The position numbers and the translations under genes are program-made. Below the pieces are notes generated by a model. It made no database searches. It was not told the origin of the DNA and worked only from the letters and a program-made list of their open reading frames with translations. DNA of 64,000 nucleotides from Leptodactylus fallax (lineage: Eukaryota > Chordata > Amphibia > Anura > Leptodactylidae), in assembly GCA_947044405.1 (NCBI GenBank), contig CAMRHE010000197.1, positions 992,001 through 1,056,000 of the forward strand. Direction: 5' to 3'. Positions 1 to 10,599 of the stretch are shown here, piece by piece (the stretch's first letter is position 1; each line of letters starts with the position of its first letter).

Positions 1-769
1 CCTGAGCCATTTAGTTATCACCTTTGCTTTATGGCAAGGTGCTCCATCATGCTGGAAAAGGCATTGTTGAGCGCCAAACTGCTCTTGGGACGGTTGGGAG
101 AAGTTGCACTTGGAGGACATTCTGGTACCATTCTTTATTCATGGCTGTGTTTTTAGGCAAGACTGTGAGAGAGCCGATTCCCTTGGCTGAGAAGCAACCC
201 CACACATGAATGGTTTCAGGATGCTTTACAGTTGGCATGAGACAAGACTGGTGGTAGCGCTCACCTCTTCTTCTCCGAATAAGCTGTTTTCCAGATGTTC
301 CAAACAATCGAAAAGGGGATTCATCAGAGAAAATGACTTTACCCCAGTCCTCAGCAGTCCACTCCCTGTACCTTTTGCAGAATATCAGTCTGTCCCTGAT
401 GTTTTTTCTGGAGAGAAGTGGCTTCTTTGCTGCCCTCCTTGAGACCAGGCCTTGCTCCAAGAGTCTCTGCCTCACAGTGCGTGCAGATGCACTCACACCT
501 GCCTGCTGCCATTCCTCAGCAAGCTCTGCACTGCTGGTAGCCCGATCCCGCAGCTGAAACACTTTTAAGAGACGGTCCTGCCGCTTGCTGGTCTTTCTTG
601 GGCGCCCTGGAGCCTTTTTGGCACCAATGGAACCTCTCTCCTTGAAGTTCTTGATGATGCGATAGATTTTTGACTGAGGTGCAATCTTTCTAGCTGCAAT
701 ACTCTTCCCAGTTAGGCCATTTTTGTGCAGTGCAATGATGACTGCACGTGTTTCTTTAGAGATAACCAT
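1..769 (-). pseudogene. Tc1-like transposase, frameshifted and truncated
   Basis: The likely start is the Met of MVISKETRAV near 769. A paired-type helix-turn-helix region follows, with the GRPR hook (APGRPRKTS). The first catalytic Asp lies in VIFSDESPFRLFG, and a WGCFSAKG motif comes later. Around position 100 the frame shifts. The next frame continues with QEQFGAQQ and FQHDGAPCHKA, which holds the second catalytic Asp. The glutamate of the DDE triad lies outside the window. This is a dead copy of a cut-and-paste transposase. Confidence 0.88.
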
Positions 770-1144
770 GGTTAACAGAAAAGAAACAATGATGGCAAGC
801 ACCAGCCTCCTTTTAAAGTGTCCAGTGGTGTCATTCTTACTTAATCATGACAGATTGATCTCCAGCCCTGTCCTCATCAACACCCACACCTGTGTTAATG
901 GAGCAATCACTGAAACGATGTTAGGTGGTCCTTTTAAGGCAGGGCTGCAATGATGTTGAAATGTGTTTTGGGGGATAAAGTTCATTTTCTAGGCAAATAT
1001 TGACTTTGCAAGTAATTGCTGTTAAGCTGATCACTCTTTATAACATTCTGGAGTATATGCAAATTGCCATTAGAAAAACTGAAGCAGTAGACTTTGTAAA
1101 AATTAATATTTGTATCATTCTCAAAACTTTTGGCCATGACTGTA
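1..1144 (-). mobile_element. Tc1/mariner transposon, 3' part cut by window edge
   Basis: This is the 5' two thirds of a Tc1-like DNA transposon read on the minus strand. Its outer terminal inverted repeat ends at 1144, and on the minus strand it reads TACAGTCATGGCCAAAAG. A long non-coding leader (about 1144 to 770) precedes the transposase. The window begins inside the transposase gene, so the other terminal repeat is not visible. The transposase frame is broken, so the copy is inactive. Confidence 0.9.
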
Positions 1145-1868
1145 CAGCGCTCAATGAGCGCTGTATACAGTGCTATGGGCGCCACCATCTTGCGGCTCCC
1201 CTCTGACCCAGTGGTCATGTGATCCGCCGGGATCAGCGTCTGTTAGAGCTGCTGGGTCCTACAGGACCCAGATCGCTCTATAGTTATGTGAAAGCAACAT
1301 GCAGGAGGCTGTATTCCTCCTGCAACTGGGGCTAAATGGACCAGCCCCAGTTACAGGGGAAATCAGCCTCCCCAAAAAGAAAAAAAAAAATCATCAGATG
1401 TACACAATGTAAAAAAAATAAATAAATAAATAAATAAAAAAGTATACAAAAGTAAAAAAAAATGTAAATAAAATAATTAAAAAAATAAATAAAATAATAC
1501 GCCAATAAAACGCCCTTATTACAGGTTATAGCCCTACCCCTGACACCATAAAAAATAAAAATTACCATAACGGAGAGGAAAAACTGTTTTATAAAGTTTT
1601 TTTAGTAGCACTTTGTATTAAATAAAAAAGAAAAAAAAATTAAAAGTGAAAAACAGACCCGTTTTCCCTTCTCTTTTGTTTATATTTTCCTGGATATAAA
1701 AAAAAATTAACACATGCAAAAATAAAAACATAAAAATAAAGATCCTATGTGTCACCAAAAAAAGACACAGAAATTAGTGGAATGACGCAAATGATAAAAA
1801 TATTATAGCCCTCCAAATCTGCACATACAAAAAAAACGTAAAATGTGCCTGGTATGGAAGTGGTTAAA
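1145..1868. repeat. Frog-type DNA-transposon remnant, hairpin-rich end plus A/T-rich body
   Basis: The segment begins with short palindromes (around 1148-1165, 1238-1275, 1300-1350). It continues through about 480 bases of A/T-rich DNA with runs of aaaataaat, and ends in GGTTAA at 1868. The same kind of sequence recurs at about 41510-42230. It looks like a non-autonomous DNA element of the TTAA-flanked type. No usable reading frame is present, and the apparent frames in the A/T tract are low-complexity. Confidence 0.45.
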
Positions 1869-1879
1869 TACCTTTCCAG

Positions 1880-2200
1880 CCTACTCCCTAATGCTTGCCT
1901 TTTCTGTGCATGCTGGCTCTATACTGTTGCTGTTTATATACATTTCTGACTTTGGCTTCGACTGGTTCCGACCCCTTGGCCAGCTCACCTCCCGTTTGTT
2001 GTTGTTTGTTTTGTCTGCGTTCTGTGTTGTCACTTATATCATAGGAAGGGACTAGCGCCCAGTTGTCCTCTACCGCCTAGGGTAGTAAGGCAGGGACTGG
2101 GGACGGGTTTAGCTTTAGGACTCACTGTCTTCTCGTTCCCTTCCTCCCACTGTTCACCAGCAGCTACTCGGGAATTGCTCATCTAGCAATTCCCTTACAA
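1880..2200 (+). repeat. Ty3/gypsy LTR fragment (diverged)
   Basis: The stretch with GACCCCTTGGCCAGCTCACC, then GTCTGCGTTCTGTG, then a CTACCGCCTAGGGTA segment matches in order the reverse complement of the gypsy LTRs at 14935-15586 and 16769-17420. It is clearly diverged from them and has no clean ends. It is an older LTR fragment of the same family. Confidence 0.6.
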
Positions 2201-2240
2201 TGGGGCTTTAGCCTTACTCCAAAATGATACCACTTAATCA

Positions 2241-3401
2241 TGGCTCCAGTTCCCCATGTTTTTATTATTCCTAGCTGGAGCCTGCTGTGCCTTTGAGTGT
2301 TCTGGTACCTCAGGGGCTCTGCAAATGTAACATGGCACTTTCTCTTCTAATGCGGCAGATTACGACCACATATGGGCTATTCCCGGTTCAGGAGAAATTG
2401 TGTAACAAACTGTGGGGAGCTTTTTATCCTTTAACCTCTTGTGGAGATAAAATATTTGGGGCTACAGTGAAGTTTTCTTGGAAAAACATCACTGTTTTTA
2501 TGACCCAATGTTAATAACATCTGTGAGACCACTGTCAAAATGTTCACTATATCCCTTGATAAATTCCCAGAGGGGAGTGCTTTCCAAAATGGGGTAATTT
2601 CCTAAGGAATCCACTTTACTGGCATCTCAGGGCTCTGCAAATTATTATACTGGTAATTTAGGGGCCCTGCAAATGAGATATGGCACCTGAAAATGAATCC
2701 AGGAAAAACTGCCCCCCAAAAGTTGTCCCAAAAGTGGATGTCTGTACTTGGGAGAAATTACTCAAAAAATTGTGGGTGCATTTTCTCTTTTAAACCCTTG
2801 TGAAAATGGAAGATTTGGGCAAAAGCAATGTTTTATAGAAAAAAAAAAATGTAATTTTTCATTTATGCAAACAATTTCTATGAAACATCTGTGGGGTGAA
2901 ATGCTCAGTATACCACTTGATAAATTCCTTGAGGGGTCTAGTTTCCAAACTTTTGATTTTCTGGCAGTATTTGTGTCATAAATAAATTTTGTATTATACT
3001 TTAACAAATGATGCCTCCTTTTTGTGAAACCCTGCATTTTACCACGCTTTCCCTTGCTTCTCTATTGGGAGCTGTCCCTGTTTCCCATATTCTCATTGTG
3101 TACAGAGTGAAGAGAAAATGTTTGTGGGAGAGGGTCACTTCATAATGGCTATATCTCAGGCATTATAAAACGTACAAACTTGCTTTTGGTGTCATATGAA
3201 ATAAAAGATTCTCATCTTTCATATGACACAGTTGTCAGTGATGCAGTTTTACCTGTATACTTTCTTGAGATCACTGGATGAAAACACTGATGGGATTGGG
3301 ATATGTATAGCTGCAGCTGCAAATAAATATCCCACTCCCAACTGTGTTTTCAACCAGTGATATCTCTGGAAATCATATAAGTAGAGTGACATCCTTAGTG
3401 T
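2241..3401 (-). repeat. Old copy of the large TTAA element, part 1
   Basis: Repeated phrases such as GGGGCTCTGCAAATGTAACATGG and CTTGATAAATTCCTTGAGGGG are shared, in inverted orientation, with the internal units of the element at 9901-14754 and with the copy at 22810-27594. The copy is interrupted at 3402 by an L1 insertion and resumes at 6895. It has no coding sequence. Confidence 0.65.
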
Positions 3402-3417
3402 CATACAGGGGCTTTTA
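3402..3417. repeat. L1 target-site duplication, left
   Basis: CATACAGGGGCTTTTA occurs here and again at 6879-6894, directly flanking the L1 element. A 16-bp exact duplication is typical of target-primed reverse transcription. Confidence 0.85.
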
Positions 3418-3808
3418 GTTTCAATAATTTTTATTTGCATTTTCAAGAAAATAAGGTAAAGAACACAATTGACATATATTGTGGTGCACCTTGGTATACA
3501 GTATAATATAATTTGCAAAATAATACAATGCTTCCTTCCAAGATACATTCTCAGGCTATACATCAATAAGACAGATATTTAAAATACTAACATAGTGAAC
3601 TATAACTTTAACAATAACTTTCGGGCACACTTAACGGGCTACCATGAATCCCTCCTAGAACGTGTTCCTCATTTCCGACCTTCCCTTGGTTATAGGGCCT
3701 CTGTTTGTGTGTATGTATCGACACTCAGCTTCGTCCTTTCCTGTTTCCTACTCCTCCCCTGTTCCGTCTGCCCCGATTTTAGCAAGCTAAGCCCCCATCC
3801 ACACGGCA

Positions 3809-4552
3809 CTACATCCTCCCTCCCGGGTTACCTGTAACAGCCTTGTCCTCTTTCAGAGCGAACCTGGAATAGATCCATGCTTCCCAAATCTTCTCAAAGC
3901 TATGGAAGGAGTTATTTCCCAGTGCTAGTATTCTTTCATATATGTATGTATTATTTACTGCCATTAGCATATCCGACATAGGCGGAGGAGCTACTGTCTT
4001 CCATCTCTGCACTAACATCAATTTGGCTATGGTCAAAATTTTGCATATAAGTTTTCTGTGTGCTGTCAGAGCATTGGGAATTCCGATTATCAAAATAGCC
4101 AGGTCAGGGGTGTATTGGAGTCGGAAGTCGAGTATCTCCGAGAGCATCTCAAAAACCCCGACCCAGTATCCTTGAATTACGGGGCAGTTCCCCAAAATAT
4201 GGAGAAGGGATCCTCTTCCACCACATCCCCTCCAACAATTCCCTGATTCGGAGGGATAAGCTAAATGTAACATAGTCGGGGTCCTATACCATCGTAATAT
4301 AATTTTCATGGCTGTCTCTATATGTGTACTACACTTTAAGGACACATGGATCAGCCTAATTGCCTGCTGCCATTCCTCTGGGGTGATGGCTATCCCTAAG
4401 TCTGTGTCCCAATAACGGAATGGGGTAGATTTAGTAAAGGTCGAAAGTTCGTCCATTCTGTCATATAGAAAACGCAACCCTCTCACCTTGGTTGATAACC
4501 AAGTGAAAAGTGCACCACTATGGGGCAAAAGTGTCACAGGATGTTTAGACAC
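3809..4552 (-). pseudogene. L1 ORF2 C-terminal segment
   Basis: The 247-residue frame carries the post-RT region of Tx1/L1 ORF2 proteins: ILRWYRTP, then CWRGCGGRGSLLHILGNCP, a Cys/His pattern near the ORF2 C-terminus, then VQRWKT. It lacks the RT fingers and palm. It sits directly after the endonuclease fragment, which shows the internal deletion. Confidence 0.78.
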
Positions 4553-4611
4553 GAAGTGCCATATTTAAAAGTACTTAAGGAAATCACTATTAGGGACCCC
4601 ATATTGCTGTC

Positions 4612-5171
4612 TTATATCTGCAAACGGTATAGGTTGTTTAGTGTCGGAATATAAGTGAGAAATCTGCGTAATTCCTCTCGATTCCCAGTCCGAGATTGCG
4701 AAAAAGAGGGGTGACATGTCAACCCTCCCGAAGTGGTGTCCACCACCGGGTCCGGAGCCATATTAAAATCTCCCATCAATATGAGACATCCCTGCTTCCT
4801 TTTTTCCACCGCTTTTACCAGTCTCCCCAAAAATGCCACCTGTTTCCTGTTAGGGGCGTAAGCTGATACCAGCGTATAAGTAACACTGTTGAGAATGCAC
4901 GTCAGTATTATAAATCGCCCCCCGGGTCTGCATATTGTGACAATAGTTGAAACGCCACTGAGTCCCTAATTCCTATCAACACCCCTCTACGTTTCGAGGA
5001 ATAGTGAGCATGGAATACATTTGGATACGCTGGGTGTTGAATGCGAGAAGCATCTGCTTGCAAGAGGTGGGTTTCTTGTACTGCAAGAATGTCACAGCAT
5101 TGGTCTCGCGCCTCGCGCCATAAGTTGGCCCTTTTTTGAGGAGAGTTCAATCCTCTGACATTCATAGACAT
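4612..5171 (-). pseudogene. L1 ORF2 apurinic-type endonuclease, partial
   Basis: The frame starts MSMNVRGLNSPQKRANLW and carries LAVQETHLL, with the catalytic Glu of the endonuclease motif QETH. It then shifts frame and continues with ILMGDFNMAPDP, holding the GDFN motif. It ends at NNLYRLQI. The rest of the endonuclease and the whole reverse transcriptase are missing. The next L1 sequence, about 50 bases downstream on the minus strand, belongs to the ORF2 C-terminus. Confidence 0.82.
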
Positions 5172-5478
5172 AACCTTAAGTACCATAATATACAATTATT
5201 AATGCATTAAGAGTCTTACCACACTTGCCCACAACAAAGGACGTCCCTGCATGGTGGAGTTGACTCCGCCATTTGTATTCATTTTGCCCAGTGTGCCAGA
5301 ACCAGAAAGGAAACAGACCATAGAAACTACAGAACCGATGGACAACCCATCTTAGCTGTATCAAGGAAAAAAAACATAGAAAGAAAAAGAACAGAGTACA
5401 GCGGACCAGCAGCTGTCGTGATCTTGGGGGGATTAGTTCAACAGCAACGAACATATGGAATCCAGGATAAGTGAGTCT

Positions 5479-6735
5479 CTAGCTTTGTAGCCCTCTTTGC
5501 GGACGTCTTTGGGTTTTCGCTTGGCGCCAACCATCTGACATTGGACCGGGTGAATTTTTGAGTGGAGGATCAACCATCGGAATATTCCATGCAGTTAGCA
5601 ATTTTTTCCCTTCCTCCAGAGTTTTAATTACATGGATGTGATTGTTGCGGGAGACGATCACTCGGACCGGGAATCCCCATTTATACAAAATGTGGTGTTG
5701 ACGTAGTGCTGTAGTAATAGGGATAAATTGTCGCCTGATTTGCAAAGTTGTAGCTGAGAGATCCGAATAGAAGGAAATCTTGTGGTATGGTTCAGGTAGG
5801 CGGCCTGTCTTTCGTGAGGTCAGCAGAACCAGCTCTTTAGTACTGTAGAAATGTATCTTTGCCAGAACATCCCTGGGTACGGTTTCATCTAGATGTGAGG
5901 GTCTCGGAACTCTGTGAGCTCTGTCAATAGTTAAATCCATTTTCGTGAGGTTCGGTATCAGCGACCTGATCATATTTGGAGGAAAACAGTTAAATCCTTT
6001 GGAGGAATTGATTCCGGGATCCCTCTAAATTTTAGATTATTTCTTCTAGATCGATCTTCTAAGTCAGCTATCTTAGCTTTAAGGAAGGACACATCTCTTT
6101 CCACGTCGTAGTGCGCATCTATAAGAACATTATGTGATGCAGCAAATTCCGCCATTTTAGCTTCAACATGTACCGTACGGCTTTTTAGCTCTTGAAGATC
6201 TCTATCTAGCGGTTTCACCATAAGGGACATGTCTGTCTTTAATGACTTACAAAAGGCCATAAGCATATTTTTCATGGAAGCCTCAGTTAGCAAGCTCTCT
6301 GTCGCCGGTATATCTGCAAAGAAATCAATAGATGGAGGGGTATGTTGTATATTGTCGCTCACCTCTTCTCTCTGCAGATCAGCGTTCTGAAGCCTGGGCT
6401 TTTGTTTAACCGGGCTCGCAGTGGGCGAATGCTGCATCCCTGGGTTGTCTGCAGCTGCAGGCCCCGCAGTGCCATTTTGAGCAGGCCTGTTATCTGCATC
6501 CAGGCGATCCCGAGCCCGCACTTTCCAGGAGCTGCGGCAGAGACGGGGCCGACCGCGCTCTCCGCTGCGCGGAGAACGCGAGCGTCTCCTCCGGAGGGTC
6601 CCGAGAAGGAGTCGAGGCCCTGGAGGTTGTTTCTGTGCGTGGCCCGGCGCCATCTTGGTCCTCTCCCCCCCCAGGAGAGAAGAAGAAATCCAGGAGTTTT
6701 TGCGGCTTCACCGCAGATTTTCGCTTCCTGGGCAT
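5479..6735 (-). pseudogene. L1 ORF1 (nucleic-acid chaperone), frameshifted
   Basis: The start MPRKRKSAVKPQKLLDFFF at 6735 is typical of frog L1 ORF1. The frame shifts near 6500-6650. It then runs through a coiled-coil stretch and RRM-like sequence ending RRNNLKFRGIPES, and shifts again near 5970. The last part has IDRAHRVPRP, then ISFYSDLSATTLQIRR, then LYKWGFPVRV, which match the RRM end and C-terminal domain of L1 ORF1p. The active family protein is an RNA-binding trimer. This copy cannot encode one. Confidence 0.82.
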
Positions 6736-6878
6736 CTCCAAGGGTGAGGACTCGTTGCTAGGGTAAGTTTTAATTATTAACACCGCGGGCTCGTCGCTGG
6801 TAAGTGTCGCTCAACGAGACTCAGGCTAGGAGCTCTCAAATCATGCGACCATTTCGTATCGCGGCTAGACTCCGCCCC

Positions 6879-6894
6879 CATACAGGGGCTTTTA
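6879..6894. repeat. L1 target-site duplication, right
   Basis: Exact second copy of CATACAGGGGCTTTTA found at 3402-3417. It marks the 5' insertion boundary of the L1. Confidence 0.85.
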
Positions 6895-7200
6895 AAGCCC
6901 ATTGAAAACTGAATTGATTCTTTTAAAATTTGATTTTGGAAAGTTTCTTGAAAAATAAGAAAATTGACTTTCTGACATCCTAAACAAGTTAAAGGATGTT
7001 TGAAGTTTGATGCCAACATAAAGCAGAGATATTGTACATAACATTTCTGAACTTATTTGGGTGGTATCTGTCTGAAAACAGATCATTTTAAATTTTGAAT
7101 TTGCAAAATCTCTTGCATAAGTTAAAACATTACAAAGTTATTAATGTGACACGTCCGATTTGAAAAATGTGTCCTTAATGTGTTTTTAAGCTGTGTCTAG
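6895..7200 (-). repeat. Old copy of the large TTAA element, part 2
   Basis: This continues the repeat broken by the L1. The sequence around CTAAACAAGTTAAAGGATG and CATAAAGCAGAGAT is shared with 42850-43010 and, more loosely, with 27165-27330. No coding potential is seen. 7200-7389 is non-repetitive intron 1 sequence in which I recognise nothing. Confidence 0.5.
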
Positions 7201-7389
7201 GCAAAAGAGTCTCAGGAAAGGGGTGTGCTGATTCCCTTTTAAAGTGAATCTGCCTTAAGTAAAACAACTCGCTATGCATTGTGGTGTACAGTATGTCAGG
7301 GTATCATAGTATTTATTGTACCACTACTGAAAAAACTTTTTGAAATGACAATATTTGCAATATCAATACTTCTTATATCTTTTGAAAAG

Positions 7390-7521
7390 GCGCTATAGAG
7401 CAGATAAAGGCAGAGGAGGCGAAGGGACCTATCGCTGCTGCAAAGATGTTCATGGAAAAATTACTCAAACTGGAAACAGAAGGCTGGTACCAAGGGTTTA
7501 TAGATGTGCTAAATGCAGCAG
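7390..7521 (+). CDS. RIGI: RIGI exon 2 (CARD1, second half)
   Basis: The exon reads AIEQIKAEEAKGPIAAAK, then MFMEKLLKLETEGWYQGF and IDVLNAAG. This aligns with the end of the first CARD of RIG-I, whose human counterpart contains KGPMEAATLF and EEGWFRGFLDALDHAG. The donor is G|GTATAT at 7522. The acceptor is probably the AAAAG ending at 7389. A TATAG ending at 7398 is the alternative and would shorten the exon by 9 bases in the same frame. The human T55 position is Lys here. Confidence 0.9.
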
Positions 7522-7597
7522 GTATATTTTAACACTGTTATTTTGCTTTTCTTAAAGTGGCAGAATAAAAGAGGAAAGGAGTGACATATCCAGTAAA

Positions 7598-7618
7598 TTA
7601 TATATATATATATATATT
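7598..7618. repeat. (TA)n microsatellite
   Basis: About ten TA dinucleotides lie just downstream of RIGI exon 2. Confidence 0.9.
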
Positions 7619-8299
7619 CATTACTCAGTTTACTCGTGCACAGTAAAGTTCTTTAGTCTTACATTAATTGCTGATTACAGGTACCAGGTAATGATAAAGA
7701 TGATGAATAAATTGCTAAAGATTGGAAAAGTAACTAATTGAATAATAAAATACATGTGTATGGAAAATGTTTTTCCAATTACTTTTCATTGGTTTTAGTT
7801 GTCTTTTTGGGATAAGATATGACGCTGCAGCAGTTTAATCAATGACAGAAATTCTGGTAACTCTGTATAATACTAATATTCATTTTATTCATTTGTAGCA
7901 GAGTAGCCTAAAAATGAAATGCTCTAGAGTTCTATAGCTGCAATTTGTGCCGAGAGTGACATTTGCTTCTGATATTCCGCTGACCTGTTTCTGTTTCTCA
8001 ATCTTCAGTATCATTTCTGTTTATTCCTGGGTGCATGTTTTTTTTTATTAATGTGAACTATAGTCATAATGTAAAATCTCTTCAGGCCATGAAAGCAAAA
8101 TCTCACTATATATACATAGATTTTTTTTGTTTTTTGTTTCTATCAATAGAAACAGTAGATAAGGTATATATAAAAAATAAAAGCCTCCTCTCCTTGCTGC
8201 AGAGATAGAGATCAAATAGCAGGGGGACAAAATGGATATTGGCAGATAATAGCACCGCCTGTGTTCTCCTGGCTTTGCCAAGTACACCGATCTGCTATG

Positions 8300-8540
8300 A
8301 AATGAAAATCACTTGCCTAATATTATGTAGGGCCCCCTCTTGCCACTGTAACAACTGTGATCCATTTTGGCATGGAGTCCACAAAACCTCTGAAGATGTT
8401 CTCTGGTGTGTGGCACTAAAACATTAGAAAGAGATCCTTTGAGTGTTATAAGTTGGGAGATGGGCCTCCATTTATTGTTTTTGTTCCAGGAGATCCTACG
8501 GGTATTTGATTGGATTGGGATTTCTAAAACCAAAAACTAT
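8300..8540 (-). pseudogene. Tc1-like transposase C-terminal fragment
   Basis: On the minus strand the frame carries NVLVPHTREHLQRFCGLHAK followed by MDHSCYSGKRGP. Its spacing matches the C-terminal block of Tc1-like transposases, where a FRxLVESMPRR-like motif precedes a final GGP segment. It is short and decayed, with no terminal repeats recognised. The remaining parts of intron 2 (7619-8299, 8541-8789, 9063-9545) are A/T-rich, and I see no gene in them. Confidence 0.5.
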
Positions 8541-8789
8541 GCATAGACACACCAATAGTCAATCAATTTTTAAAATAATTAATTAAATAATTAAAATATA
8601 ATTAATTGCCACATAATAAAAAACATACAACATGAATTAAAACTACATTATTAAAAACTATAAATACATGGTAAGAAGGACTAAAGAAAAGAACTGGGAC
8701 CTGAACTGATCACTATATATGATGAATGACACTGAAATAAGTTCCTACAAATATCAAAAATAATTGTCCCAAGAGTGCACAACGAGACC

Positions 8790-9062
8790 AGAGTATTTAT
8801 TCATTATGCTTACCTATATAGCGCCATCATATTCCGCAGCGCTTTACAGTCATTGACACTCACTGTCCCATATAGGGCTCAATCTATATTCCCTATCAGT
8901 ATGTCTTTGGAGTGTGGGAGGAAACCGGAGTATCCGGAGGAAACCCACACAAACACGGGGAGAACATACAAACTCCTTGCAGATGTTATCCTTGGCAGCA
9001 TTCGAACCCAGAACTCCAGCTTCTGCAAGGCTGCAGTGCTAACCACTGAGAGTATAATTGAC
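8790..9062 (-). repeat. tRNA-headed SINE with LINE-like tail
   Basis: Read on the minus strand, the head contains ACTCTCAGTGGTTAGCAC, resembling a tRNA A box, and GGGTTCGAATG, resembling a B box. The body follows with GTTTGTATGTTCTCCCCGTG. The tail, near 8800-8850, reads AGCGCTGCGGAATATGATGG then CGCTATATAGG. The same element occurs at 35118-35740 and, head only, at 48727-48807. The tail resembles that of the L2 LINE in this window. Confidence 0.72.
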
Positions 9063-9545
9063 ACCAGTAACCTGTGAAATATACAATAAATAAGTGTAAT
9101 ATCATACCGACCCCTAGGCGCAATAATCCGAGGTGCAGGTCAGCCCCCGCTGCCCACTTCGATAATGGTCTCATTGTGTACCCTTGGGGCAATTTGAAGG
9201 AATTTTTTTCAGTGTCATTCATAATATATAGTGATTAGGTCCCAGTACTTTTCTTTAGTCTTTCTCACCATGTATTTCTAGTCTTTAATCATGTTGTTGT
9301 GTATGTTTTTTTATTATGTGGCAGTTAATTATATTTTTATAAAGGTGGCTTATTGATTGACTATTGGTGTGTCTATACATAGTTTTTGGTTTAATGGTTT
9401 CCATTGATGGTCTTCTAGATGTTCACAACTACCTTCAGTATCAGATTACATACAGTCTAGTATTTAATAGAAATAGACTTTATATTTGTTTACTTCATTT
9501 GCCTTTTTGTAAAACTAGAACAAATGTCTTGTGTATTTATTTAAG

Positions 9546-9727
9546 GATATAGTGGTCTTTCAGAAGCCCTTCAAAATTCAGACTTTACCAGTATTCAAAA
9601 CTTAGAGGAGTACAGGAAACGCCTGGACATCATCAGTAATTCTGTTAAAAGTAACATCAGGACCGATGAGTTTGTAAGTGACCTTGGTAGCTGCCTCCTC
9701 CAACGAGAGATTGAAGAGATTAAAGAG
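9546..9727 (+). CDS. RIGI: RIGI exon 3 (CARD1 end to CARD2 start)
   Basis: The split Gly codon continues the frame from exon 2. The exon reads YSGLSEALQNSDFTSIQNL, then EEYRKRLDIISNSVKSNIRT and DEFVSDLGSCLLQREIEEIK. It covers the link from CARD1 into CARD2 and aligns with human RIG-I without gaps. It ends in phase 0 before GTAATG. The acceptor is TTTATTTAAG ending at 9545. Confidence 0.93.
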
Positions 9728-10599
9728 GTAATGTCAGAGTTTGTGTGGCTTGTAAATGTGGTTATTGGAATGATCCTCAAACAGCCTATTAAGTGTATTA
9801 CCTGTGAAAAATGTCAGCTTTTCATTGATCTACCTCTCCAGTATCAGGTGCTTGGCTATGGTGTGTCTTAATCCTTTAAGAACCAAACCCATTTCTGTGT
9901 TTAACCCCTTAAGGACCCAGCCCAAAAGTGCATTAAGGACCAGGCCTCGTTTTTCAAAACTGACATGTGTCACTTTATATGGCAATAACTTTGAGACGTC
10001 TTAACTTACACAAGTGATTTTGAGATTGTTTTTTCGTGACACATTGTACTTCATGTTATTGGTAAACACTAATTAATATTTTTGTATTTATTTATAAAAA
10101 AAATAGGAAACTTGATGGAAATTTGGAAAAAAATCGCAATTTTCAAAATGTGAAATGCTCTGCTTTTCAGACAGATAGTCATACCACCCAAATACATTAA
10201 TACATATTATCTAAGATATCTCTCCTATATATCGGCATCATCTTTTAATCGTCCTGTAATTTATTTTGGATGTTAGAAGGCTTACAAGTGTAACAGCGAT
10301 TTTGCAGATTTGCAAGAAAATTTCCCAAACTAATTTTTTAGGGACCACTTCAGTTCTGAAGAGGATTATAAAGTCCTATATATTAGAAACCCCCATAAAT
10401 CACCCCATTTTCAAAACTGCACCCCTCAAATAATTCAAAATAACATCTGGGAAGTTTGTTAACCCTTTAAGCATTTCACTGGAATTAAAACTATATGGAG
10501 GTGAAATTTAGACATTTAATTTTTTCCCACTAATTCCTTAATTTAGCCCTAAAATTAACACATTCACAAAGGGTTAAAGGAAAAAATGCATCTCACAGT

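Larger units (their letters stand above)
3418..6878 (-). mobile_element. L1/Tx1-type LINE, full 5' end but internally deleted
   Basis: This LINE runs from a 5' end with GGGGGCGGAG at 6878 to a 3' end at 3418. It is bounded by an exact 16-bp target-site duplication. It contains ORF1 (coiled coil, RRM and C-terminal domain) and the endonuclease start of ORF2, then jumps almost directly to the C-terminal tail of ORF2. The reverse transcriptase domain is absent. Both ends are present, so the deletion arose either in the source copy or after insertion. Confidence 0.85.

Noticed and set aside
1332..1568. Small open frame rich in Phe, Tyr and Leu on the minus strand.
   Set aside because: It is created by an A/T-rich low-complexity tract with no conserved pattern.
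5176..5454. A 92-codon hydrophobic frame on the minus strand.
   Set aside because: It lies in the L1 inter-ORF region between ORF1 and ORF2, and has no family resemblance.
1..7389. First coding exon of RIGI (CARD1 N-terminus).
   Set aside because: I looked for a frame resembling the YILSYMAPW region with a donor in phase, and found none. Most of the region is mobile-element sequence, so the exon is probably upstream of the window.
8990..9062. Possible tRNA gene because of A-box and B-box-like words (also at 35660-35740 and 48727-48800).
   Set aside because: The cloverleaf cannot be completed, and the same sequence continues into a long shared body and tail. It is a SINE head.
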